DNA of 64,000 nucleotides. It comes from Branchipolynoe longqiensis. Its lineage: Eukaryota > Annelida > Polychaeta > Phyllodocida > Polynoidae. A program made the position numbers and the translations under genes. Shown piece by piece: positions 54,925 to 64,000 of this stretch. The stretch covers positions 25,687,849-25,751,848 of the forward strand of contig CM059186.1 of the NCBI GenBank assembly GCA_030323885.1, read 5' to 3'. Numbering within the stretch: position 1 is the first letter of the stretch; each line of letters begins with the position of its first letter. The notes beneath the pieces are model-generated. The model worked only from the letters and a program-made list of their open reading frames with translations. It made no database searches and was not told where the DNA came from.

Positions 54925-55422
54925 NNNNNNNNNNNNNNNNNNNNNNNNNNNNNNNNNNNNNNNNNNNNNNNNNNNNNNNNNNNNNNNNNNNNNNNNNNNN
55001 NNNNNNNNNNNNNNNNNNNNNNNNNNNNNNNNNNNNNNNNNNNNNNNNNNNNNNNNNNNNNNNNNNNNNNNNNNNNNNNNNNNNNNNNNNNNNNNNNNNN
55101 NNNNNNNNNNNNNNNNNNNNNNNNNNNNNNNNNNNNNNNNNNNNNNNNNNNNNNNNNNNNNNNNNNNNNNNNNNNNNNNNNNNNNNNNNNNNNNNNNNNN
55201 NNNNNNNNNNNNNNNNNNNNNNNNNNNNNNNNNNNNNNNNNNNNNNNNNNNNNNNNNNNNNNNNNNNNNNNNNNNNNNNNNNNNNNNNNNNNNNNNNNNN
55301 NNNNNNNNNNNNNNNNNNNNNNNNNNNNNNNNNNNNNNNNNNNNNNNNNNNNNNNNNNNNNNNNNNNNNNNNNNNNNNNNNNNNNNNNNNNNNNNNNNNN
55401 NNNNNNNNNNNNNNNNNNNNNN
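54925..55422. other. Assembly gap (498 N)
   Basis: Unknown bases. Open frames reported across the gap are meaningless. Confidence 1.
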
Positions 55423-56350
55423 TGCATTGTGGGATGCGTCAGAGCAAAACAAACCTGCGAGAAGCACATAGCACATGCTAATAGTAATACACTGGGTGCC
55501 GCTATGAAATGTGCTAGTTTCAGCTCATCTCAGCTCTTGCTTGAAATATAGAATACCAACTAAAAAAATACATATAATAAATTAAGATATTAATCTTTTA
55601 TCCAGCATTGCATTTACATCAATATAATATGCACATCTTATGCCATGTGCATTTAGATTTAAACAAATCTGGGCACTCAGATTAGTGTTAGAGCCATAGC
55701 CAGAGTCAGTTTTACTTATTTTAGTAATGTTTCTATTTATATCCTATGGTTAATGACATATGTAGAACTAGAAAATTTGTGGGTTAATCAGATATTGGTT
55801 ATAACTTATATATTTCTCTGAAACAAGTGTATGTTGACAGATTTGGTATTTTAATATTTAGAACAAGAATTAATAATGGTGATGTCGATATCACTGATTG
55901 TTTTGTGGAAGTGTATGTTTCTTAGCTCAAAATGTTTAACTATGGCTAGTTTTGTCTTACCTATATTCATCAGATCATTATATTGCATGTGTGCATACAT
56001 GTTTATTATTATTATTATTATCCTCTTCTTTGATGCAGGCTTGTGGTAGCCTATACAAAGCTCGTAGCTCTCAGCTCTAAGGGTATGCAGCCTCGAAATC
56101 GTACAAGAATGTATTTCTATTCATTTTGAATAAAATCGACGTTTTTCCCTACGTGTATCGAAAAAACTCAATGGTTATTTGCATTTGCTTTGCTGCCAAA
56201 GGCCGTTTTCAGCGCATGCGCAGTCGGAACCGTGATCCCGTCTATTGTGTGTGTTGTTTTCCCGTGCGCATGCGCGGTCCACTATATAGCGCAGCGCATG
56301 CGTTGCTCACGACGTGGCCGTGCAAAACCGAGGAGGACTAATTTTGGTTA
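55423..56350. other. No gene seen
   Basis: (ATT)n near 56003-56020. A block around 56110-56240 (TTTTGAATAAAATCGACG, 'GCCGTTTTCAGCGCATGCGC') recurs in diverged form near 50120, 51180 and 59450, so it is a dispersed repeat. Confidence 0.45.
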
Positions 56351-56877
56351 TGGTGCTGTCACATTACGACATTTCTCGCCAATGCGCGTCGACGTATGTG
56401 ATTTTTTGGCGCAACGTCGGGATACGTCAGGAAGTGTTAGGCGCGCGTTAGCCGCGCGTGGGTATTCGTTCATCTATGTGACAGTCGGCGGCGCGCGTCA
56501 GGTGATCGGCATGGTTTGGTGCTTGCACAAACTTTGGCCGACCGACAACACGCGACAATGCGCGGGTGCCAATATTATGGCGACGTCAGAAGGTCGTCGA
56601 CATCTCTGGAATAACGTTATGATAACGCTAGGCACACGCCGCGTGCACATGAGGGTCCTTCCCACACGTTGCGCCAAACGGTTGCTATTTGTAGTTTTAC
56701 GTCCTACCAACATCTAAGGTCATATCAGGACGGCACGCCAAACTTTTACCAGAACGTCGGCCGCACGCTACCAGTACGTTGTGCTGATGCCGAAAGGTTT
56801 TACGTCTCTCGACGATTAAAAGTGATGTGGCGCGTTGGTGGCACGCCTGCGAGAAGCGTCATAATGTGACAGCACCA
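56351..56877. mobile_element. Harbinger-like MITE, TTA duplication
   Basis: TGGTGCTGTCACATTACGAC and its complement bound 527 bp with TTA at 56348-56350 and 56878-56880. The interior is rich in CGCGCG and GACGT words. A SINE tail fragment sits inside at about 56692-56735. Confidence 0.75.
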
Positions 56878-57248
56878 TTAGCCTAGTTTATAATGTAAAC
56901 AAGCGCCATTGTGTATCGTGTGATACAGGATACAGCAGAGCTAAGCCTACATTTGCACACACACACACACACCTCGGCGTGTGTTGGCTGGGGGCGCCAC
57001 CAGTCCGTGCCATGACTGACGTATACGTCACAGGACGCACGTCACGGCGGCCCACAGAACGCGGACAGTCGTTCAGTCGCGACCTGCGACTCGACACCGA
57101 CGGTCATCTGTTTACATCAGATGTGATGGGATTATATTAGGGCGACGGTGTGTGTGGATGTGAAGTCAGAGCGGCTATTAATAAACGCGCGGCCGGCACG
57201 TGACTGTCCTGGCATGGATTGGACCAGGCATGTTGACCAGGGGGGGGC

Positions 57249-57994
57249 CATGGCCCGTATGCATGAAGAATTATTTATCGGCTCCGGTGTTAAGGGCCGG
57301 GTCCGGGTTAGCTAATGCCGGCATTGGAAACTCAGTCACGGGGTATGTATGGAGCCAAAGCACGGAGGTGTTAGCTAACCTAGCAGTTATTTATAGATAT
57401 GGGAAATTCCTCTGTCACTAGTCTGTGCCTGTGTACATTTGTCGATTTGATAATATTAATATCACCGCCGTTCTAGTGGAGGCGTTAATATCGGTTCGAA
57501 TTTAGGGTTAATTTTATTAAATTTCACGATTTGAGTATGTAATTTTGTTAAATATGATCGCATTGAATAGATTTGCGCCTAATATATTGCCGCCGATGCG
57601 GCAGCGGCGGCGGCGGCGATGTTTTGTTGATGTTCGACAGTATGGATAGCGACGTCGATGCGGCGGCGGCACCAATTTGTTTTGTGTACATTCGTCGATT
57701 TTACAATATTAACATCGGCGCGTTAATATCGGTTCGAATTTAGGGTTAATTTAATTAAATTTCATGATTTGAGTATGTAATTCTGTTAAATATGATCGGA
57801 TTGAATAGGTTTGTGCCTAATTGGTCCCTAACCTCGATGGTAAACTTGATATGGGTTGGGGTTAGCGTAGACGACGTTAAACTCGCGGAGTCTCCGTAAC
57901 ACTGGTCCATACATACCGACTTTTCGCCGCTAACCCGGAGATCGCCCCTAACCATGGGTTTGGCTCGCTAACCCCGACTCATGCATATGGCCCC
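57249..57994. mobile_element. CGG-rich palindromic MITE, 'GGCCCGTATGCATG' family
   Basis: ATGGCCCGTATGCATGAAG to CATGCATATGGCCCC. The inner block 'TTCGAATTTAGGGTTAATTT' appears twice, and (CGG)n lies at 57598-57670. Relative of 42342 and 43289. Confidence 0.75.
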
Positions 57995-58571
57995 TGGTGG
58001 GGTGGGGGATGGCGGATGGGGGAGGGGGGGTAGAGCGCTTAAACTTTATAATCAACGCAAGATTATCTCAGTTCCTTTGTTCACTGTGATTGAATATTCA
58101 GTTGGATTGGGACTTATATTTGTGGTATATTTGAACAATATATTATTCTATTTATAGATCATTTTGAAAACTTCCATCCAAATATACCTCTCCCCAAAGT
58201 GACACCAGGCATCCAGGAATATGTTCCACCCCCCCTTTTTTTAAATATCAAAACAAAATCACTAAAACAAAACAAACCAGAAAGCATGACCACACACAGA
58301 ACCCTCTTACTCTTACTCCTGCTATTTAATAAGATGAACCTTAATTAGATTTCGGGCCCCTAAAATTGCAGGGCCCCCCTGGCAACTACCCAGTGTGATA
58401 AGATGGTACTGATCACATCAACCATAAAACCATGACCATAATAACAAGTAACGCCTTGCACATAGCATTTAACAAGAGCTTTGGGTAAAGAATCAACCAG
58501 ATTACACCCAGAACTGCTGTGAAATATGCATATGTTCACCATTTTCATGTTGCTCTTTAATTTTCTATTCT
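57995..58571. other. No gene seen
   Basis: Unassigned sequence; G-run near 57996-58032. Confidence 0.4.
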
Positions 58572-58870
58572 CTGGGGCTGAGTGGTTAGAGTGTCTGACT
58601 TTTTTCTACGTCAGACTCCTAATCTGAAGGTCGGTGGTTCAATTCCCCATGCCCCCACCTCCACCAATTTGGATTTCCACCGCTGTGTATAACTTACAGC
58701 GTCATCAAAGGCTGGTTGCTCTCATACCATGTCTATGTGGTTGGGGAGGTTAAAAATCCCTTGGGTCGGTAAAAGTGTAGGGTCAGACTTTCTATCGACA
58801 AACTGTCTAATGGTGAAAACAAGTCTAGTCAGACTTATCCATGATAGGCAGTAAAATCTTCAAGAAGAAC
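58572..58870 (+). mobile_element. tRNA-derived SINE, family 2
   Basis: GGCTGAGTGGTTAGAGTGTC to 'GATAGGCAGTAAAATCTTC'. Confidence 0.8.
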
Positions 58871-58902
58871 ACCAAATTCTTCGTTTTAACTGTATAACCT
58901 TA

Positions 58903-59225
58903 ACTACATAGTCCGATGAAAACATCAAAGTTTCAAAACCAAAGCAATTATCTAGATTTGATTCTGCATATCTAAGTTAGATACAGTTGCACTTATTAAC
59001 CATTTGTTGCCACATAGAAGGGACCGCGTTACTGTAGAAGTCTATGGTGTGAGAGTTTTGGCATGGTTCCCAAATAAACTTTGCATGTTTGCACTTCAAA
59101 TATGTCAAAAGTTAGCCATTTAATATCAAAGTTACTTCAAACTAAAGTAAGGTAGATTATATTTATAACGATGAAGCTAATATGTTTATCTCAGAAAATG
59201 ACACAAACTCAAAACCTTTACGGTC
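58903..59225. mobile_element. TTAA-family MITE
   Basis: AACTACATAGTCCGATGAAA at the left, 'TCTCAGAAAATGACACAAAC' at the right; the right terminus is worn. SINE family 1 tail (inverted) follows at 59250-59345. Confidence 0.65.
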
Positions 59226-59345
59226 ATGCAAAGCACAGGACGGAGGTTTGTTGGTTGTTGTTTTACGTCCTAGCAACATCTAAGGTCATATCAGGATGGG
59301 TACGGACTTGTGAGAGTGCACATTCATAGTGACTTTATAGTGCTA

Positions 59346-60082
59346 AAATTACACCACCTAGAAACAAATCGCTTCGTACACATATAGAAAACATCTTTAC
59401 CATTAAGATTATATTAAATTTATAAGGTATGGGTTCTTGATTTCTATTAATTTTGAATAAAACTAATGTTTTTCACTGCGTGTACCATCCAACTCAAGGC
59501 ATTGTCAATGGCCGTGAGCAATCTTCATACATAAAATACAGGAAAAGTTAAATATCTCTAAAACAACACCACCTAGAAATAAATCGTTTGGTTACTATAT
59601 AGAAAACATCTTTACCAAAAACATTATATTAAATTTATAAGGTTAGTGACGATGCTGTTCGATTTTGACGCATGCGCAGAAGCAATGTGTCCCTGGCAAA
59701 CTGGTGTCCCTGGCAAACCGCAACAACGGCGCAACACGGCGCAAGCTTTGACCAGAGTTCAACTATGTTGAACTTTCAAGGTCAGCACTTCCATACGTTG
59801 GCAGTTCAGAGTGACACTCTCTTTTTAATCGACCCAATGAAAGCTTTTAAATTTATTTTGCAAAGAATAGACAAAGACAAAGCATTGCTGCAGCACTAAT
59901 TTTTGTTTACTGTGTTGTTTTCGCGAGTAGTTGCCAGGGGCTGAGGGCTGTGACGTCACACCAACATCGAGAATACGTCGACGTTGGCGACCGTGTGCGT
60001 CAAAGCATTCAGACTTTCACGGCCACGTTCCACTTGTAGCACTCCCATCGTTTTGCCAACCGGCGTAAGATTGACGATCTAA
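59346..60082. other. No firm gene; direct repeat
   Basis: AACACCACCTAGAAATAAAT with 'AAAACATCTTTACC' is repeated (about 59349 and 59569). A 75-codon frame at 59672 has no recognised motif. Confidence 0.4.
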
Positions 60083-60678
60083 AGCCCTGTTCACACGGAC
60101 AAAATGTGAGGCGCATCACACAAATCGAATCAGGTGAGGCGAATTAGCCGCCCGTTCACACGGACACTGCGTGAGGCGGAAGTGGATATCTGCGCATGAG
60201 CAAGTCCAGACTAACCAGCGCCATTTTGGGTTCGACGACGAAGGCACCAGAGAGTGTGGGTTCGACCTAGATATGTATTTAATTAATCGTATTGGTTTGG
60301 AACGGTCAAAACTTCTGCTGGGCAGTGAAACCCTAAAAATAAATGATGAAAAAAATATCTGTGCATAGATAGCAGTTTCATTAATTAAATTATATAATAT
60401 GCGCTTTTGATCGACCGGAAAGTCAACAAACTGAGGTGTCGACTGCGCATGCGTGTGAGGTGCTTAATCCGCCTCAGTGCGTCCACACGGACAAAATAAA
60501 TCGAATCAGAGAAATCGCCTCACGTAGACTACCTCGCTTAGGTGGTTTACACGATCCGCATCACGTGAGTCGAATCAGCCCTAATCCGCATCAGACGTGC
60601 GTTCACACGAGAAATGTGATGCGAACTATACAAGTCGCTTTCTACGAATCGATTTACATTGCCCGTGTGAACAGGGCT
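60083..60678. mobile_element. MITE, 'AGCCCTGTTCACAC' family, copy 3
   Basis: AGCCCTGTTCACACGGAC to CCCGTGTGAACAGGGCT, TAA on the left. The interior block 'GTGTGGGTTCGACCTAGATA' is shared with 28701 and 41839. Confidence 0.75.
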
Positions 60679-61308
60679 CATCACGCCGTCAAAACTATAA
60701 ACGCCCCCTAAGGCGTCCACTAAACGCTTGGGCGGAAGAAGGGAATCCGATTGTCTGAGTTGGTCATTCACCTCTTTTCTTTACATTACTATTCACCATC
60801 GATTCCATCACTCATCTCTACACCCACACGCCACTACACATCCCATGTCGTCCAAAGTCCACAGCCACTCCAGACCGTCTTTTTTTTTCAATTTAATTTT
60901 TGTTGTTCTTCTCGGCTATGCACAGACCTATCTATTTCCCTGACCCTACCGGAAACATTCTCTGAAGTCCACTTCCAAAACTTTCACAATAATATATAAT
61001 TTCGCTAAGTATTTATCACATATCATGTCCCACAACGCATCACTCATGCATTTATCCATAGATAAATTGGGAGTGAGATTGGTTGGTTAGTTGTTGGAGT
61101 TTTGTGTCCTGGCAACAGCTAAAGTCATATCAGGACGGGAATACCGACTTGTGGCACTGCGCACTCATGGCGACTTACAAGTGCTGCCTCACTGGGCATA
61201 AGCATATTCAACGCTGAAAGGAGAGGGACAACCTGCCAGGTTTGAACTTGTCTGAGCCTGTTTGAACTTGCAGGAAATGGATTTTCCTCTTCTTGTTTTC
61301 GCGAGAAC
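60679..61308. other. No gene; SINE fragment
   Basis: Inverted SINE family 1 tail at 61080-61185; the remainder is unassigned. Confidence 0.4.
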
Positions 61309-61515
61309 TCAGTGTCAGCCAATCAAAGCTCTTCTTTTATATTGCAAATAGCTGCCTCCATGGGGGTCGCCATTTCCAATCGAAAAGAACAGCTCTGATT
61401 GGCTGAGAACAGCTCTCAGTGTCGGCCTATCAGAGCTGTTCTTTTGTATTGCAAATAGCGGCCTCCATAAGGGGTGGCCATTTGCAATCGAAAAGAACAG
61501 CTCTGATTGGCTCAA
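61309..61515. repeat. Two tandem ~105-bp hairpin units
   Basis: Each unit is a near palindrome with AGAGCTGTTCTTTT...ATTGCAAATAGC on one arm and GCCATTTGCAATCGAAAAGA on the other. CCAATCA and ATTTGCAAT words, which resemble CCAAT-box and octamer sites, mark the arms. Confidence 0.65.
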
Positions 61516-61784
61516 ATTATGGAAAGATCACATCCAATACATCCATTATTTTTTTAGTAGTTTCTTGTTCAGACATAGTTACACATATATATGTATCTTT
61601 TACACAGATTAAAGTGCTTGAAGTATATTTCAAATTTATCTACATCGACTTCTGTTTAAATCACACAATATCAGGACTTAAAGAATGGGACACTATTACT
61701 GCAAGGGTATGCTCAATATGGGACAGTGGTCACCAGTTTTCCTCCTTTCCTCGGTGTGGACCCTTCTCTCACCGGGAGACCAGG

Positions 61785-62045
61785 CCGCCGGCACCATGAC
61801 CAGACCGCCGGGACCATGACCTGATATCCCACTCAGTCACATTATTCTGACACTTAGCTAACCAGTCTTTGCCCTATCCTAATTGTGCCAAGTGCCTGGC
61901 TAAGAATAAGAAGCAATAAGTATCAATTTTTAAGTCATTGGTTTTACTTGACCAAGGTTCGAACCCACAAACCCATGGGTTCGGATCCCCTGATCTCCCA
62001 AAACAGGAGACGGATGCTCAACTCATTCGGCCACCCCGTCTGGTC
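61785..62045 (-). mobile_element. tRNA-derived SINE, family 1 (tail-truncated)
   Basis: Body and head complement (CTCATTCGGCCACCCCGTCT). A plus-strand tail scrap is at 62085-62145. Confidence 0.75.
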
Positions 62046-62145
62046 GGGTGGGGCGGTTTGTGGTGGGTTATCTCTATGTGTACCGTCCTGATATGACCTT
62101 AGATGTTGCTAGGGCATAAAACAACAACAAACAAACAAACAATCT

Positions 62146-62555
62146 CTATGTGTAATACACGCATGCGCCGCTCTCGCATCCAGTCTTGTTTGTGCATGTT
62201 GAGTTACCATGTCAGTGTAAACAGCTTCACCATCACTCACCCGCATTCGCAGTAATGAGCGTCAGAGCGAATTGTATTATGTAAGGGTTTTTTGGTGTTT
62301 TTTTTTAAATGTCCTTCCCCAAAAACAAAGAGTTTTCGTTTGTCCAAAAGCAAACTGACCAAACACCCCACCTCACCATATTAACTTATCTCGATTTTAA
62401 AATACGTCATTGCGTGGTCAGTTAGAATTATTGACATGGTTTAATTACTTAATCTTTTGGTTGCATTCACTTATTAGAAGTGCGCTGGTTATTGGTGTTA
62501 AATTATGGCCATGAACTGGTCACTGTGATCGCTGAGCGTTATCACCTTGTCGAGG
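62146..62555. other. No gene seen
   Basis: Unassigned sequence before the polypurine tract. Confidence 0.35.
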
Positions 62556-62559
62556 TATG

Positions 62560-63312
62560 GAGTCGGGGGGGGGGGGGGGGGAGAAGAGGGGTGGGTGAAA
62601 GAGGGAGAGATGGGAGGGGAGTGACAGGGGGAGACGAGGGGGCGAGGGGGAGGGATCAGGAGAAGAGGGATGGGGAGAGGAGGGGAGGGAAATGAGAGGG
62701 GAGACGAAAGGGGGGGGGGGAGGGATGAGGAGATGGGGAGATGAGGAGATGGGGGATGAGGAGGGGAGGGGATGAGAATGAGAGGGGGAGACGAAGGGAG
62801 GAGAGGAGGGATGAGGAGATGAGGGATGGGGAGAGGAGGGCAGAGGAATGAGAGGGGGAGACGAAGGGGAGGAGAGGAGGGATGAGGAGAGGAGGGATGG
62901 GGAGGGGAGGGTTGGGGAATGAGAGGGGGAAACGAGGGGAGGGAGATGAGGGATGGGGAGAGGGGGGCAGAGCAGAGGAATGGAGGGGAGAAGGCGAGGG
63001 GAGGAGAGGAGGGATGAGGAGAGGAGGGATGGGAGATTGTAAAGGGATGAGGAGAGGAGGGGATCGGAAGGGTGGAAAGAAAGGAGGGGGAATGTGAGTT
63101 GGAGGTGGAAGAGGGGAAGAAATGAGGTTAGGAGGAAAGGATGAGGGGGGTGGGAGGGGGAGGGGAGGAGGCAATATGGGGAAGAGGGGAGGAGGGGAGG
63201 AAGGGAAGAGGGGGAGGGGAGGAGGGAAGTGGGGAGGAGACAAGAGGTGGGGTGCCAAGAGGGGAGAAGGGGAGGGGGGGGGGGAGCGAGGAAGGGGAGG
63301 AGCGGGATGTGG
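62560..63312 (+). repeat. 750-bp polypurine tract
   Basis: Almost only G and A on the plus strand, with GGGATGAGGAGAGGAGGGAT-type repetition. Pro/Ser/Leu-rich frames on the minus strand are compositional. Confidence 0.85.
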
Positions 63313-64000
63313 GTTTTTTTCTGGTCGAGTAGGCCAGCAAGATCTGTATTCCAAGGACAACTCTGCACCCAGACCAATGTCGTTTTGATAGCATAGGTGT
63401 CATCAGCGAGACAATAAAATCAAACAAAGATGGTTTGCACATTTTAAAAAAAATGCCCGAACATGGCTCAGCGATCACAGGGGTCAGTGAAGATAGGTAC
63501 TAGTGTAAACAATGCCACCATCCCGTTTGCTTTGTTTGTTTTAAAGTGATCTTACTTGGCTAAAATTGTATGGATGCTACAAAGCAAGATTTATAATAAT
63601 GGTTTTGGAATGCATGTAAAATTGAGGTTATTTTCTTCTCGTTTTTTTTCTTTATTTAATTTTTATAAATTTTGTATTTACCTTTTATTTTATTTCCTTC
63701 CCAGACATATACAGTTTGTTAAAACTGTCATGACAGTGCAATTACAGATTGTAATGTATGCAGTGGCAAATGTCAGTGTAAATGTCGTTTGTTCTCCGTC
63801 TGTAACAGATCGGTTGTCATTGCAAATAGCAGCCTAATTGTCCATAATCCCCCCCTCGCCCTACACCGCAGGGTCGTGGACACGCAGGGCCATAAGCACG
63901 GTCGGACAGTTAACACCGCGAATTGCATTGTGTTGTGACATGCATGCAGGGGCCTGTGATGAGACCACTAATAACACCCAGCGTGTTCCCCACACCCACC
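63313..64000 (+). other. No firm gene; possible Cys-rich exon at 63730-63800
   Basis: One frame near 63738-63790 reads DCNVCSGKCQCKCR, but an in-frame stop lies just upstream and no convincing splice pair was found. Confidence 0.2.

Noticed and set aside
54856..55481. Frames spanning the N gap
   Set aside because: Unknown bases were translated as X; only the part before 54925 is real.
56190..56717. 175-codon frame with Arg-rich composition
   Set aside because: It crosses a MITE border at 56351 and a SINE fragment, so cannot be one gene.
62520..63377. 285-codon Pro/Ser/Leu frame on the minus strand
   Set aside because: Polypurine tract artefact.
63700..63835. EGF-like Cys-rich exon
   Set aside because: The cysteine-rich frame has a stop just upstream and no paired splice sites; alternative frame over the same bases is equally long.

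Overview
This window looks like non-coding-rich genomic DNA from an animal, most likely a marine invertebrate. It contains spliced exons with GT/AG borders, tRNA-derived SINEs, LINE and DIRS-superfamily retrotransposons, many terminal-inverted-repeat (TIR) elements, long simple repeats and one assembly gap (54925-55422). There are no bacterial-style operons. The species cannot be named from sequence alone.

Host genes are few. The best is a four-exon plus-strand gene at 12285-15800. It encodes a small, probably secreted protein with a hydrophobic N-terminus, an Asn/Asp/Tyr/Arg hexapeptide repeat region, a Gly/Pro linker and a six-cysteine C-terminus. Its last coding exon has been copied in tandem: five copies lie in 131-147 bp units at 15713-16370. 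The last copy runs into a 66-bp minisatellite of about 27 units (16340-18110). A terminal exon of what appears to be a diverged relative lies at 2384-2531 with a polyadenylation signal at 2741. A broken duplicate of the exon 2/intron 2 junction lies at 6113-6469. A few isolated exon-like stretches (8634-8706, 48480-48550) are weakly supported.

Mobile DNA dominates. (1) A 5.3-kb DIRS-superfamily element of Ngaro/PAT type lies on the minus strand at 20532-25835, with split direct repeats and gag, RT/RNase H and tyrosine recombinase genes. All but gag are frameshifted. It sits inside a SINE, so its ends can be read to the base. (2) A ~3.1-kb DNA transposon at 44553-47662 carries a decayed, intron-containing transposase on the minus strand, and its TIRs match two short non-autonomous elements elsewhere in the window. 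(3) A LINE reverse transcriptase at 53964-54924 is cut by the gap; two 5'-truncated copies of its 3' end occur at 11133-11479 and 36901-37138, each with a 12-bp target duplication. (4) Several MITE families are present: a TTAA-duplicating 'GCATAGTCCGATG' family nested in itself, TTA/TAA-duplicating Harbinger-like families, pogo-like 'CAGTAAAACC' families and long CGG-rich palindromes. (5) At least three tRNA-headed SINE families are present.

The rest is low-complexity DNA: three polypurine/polypyrimidine tracts of 0.75-1 kb (1574-2383, 10130-11095, 62560-63312), a 60-bp G-rich minisatellite (6900-7660), an 8-bp array (49783-50104), a TATG-type array (34930-35580) and many (TA)n runs. Most long open frames in the window come from these repeats and are not genes.
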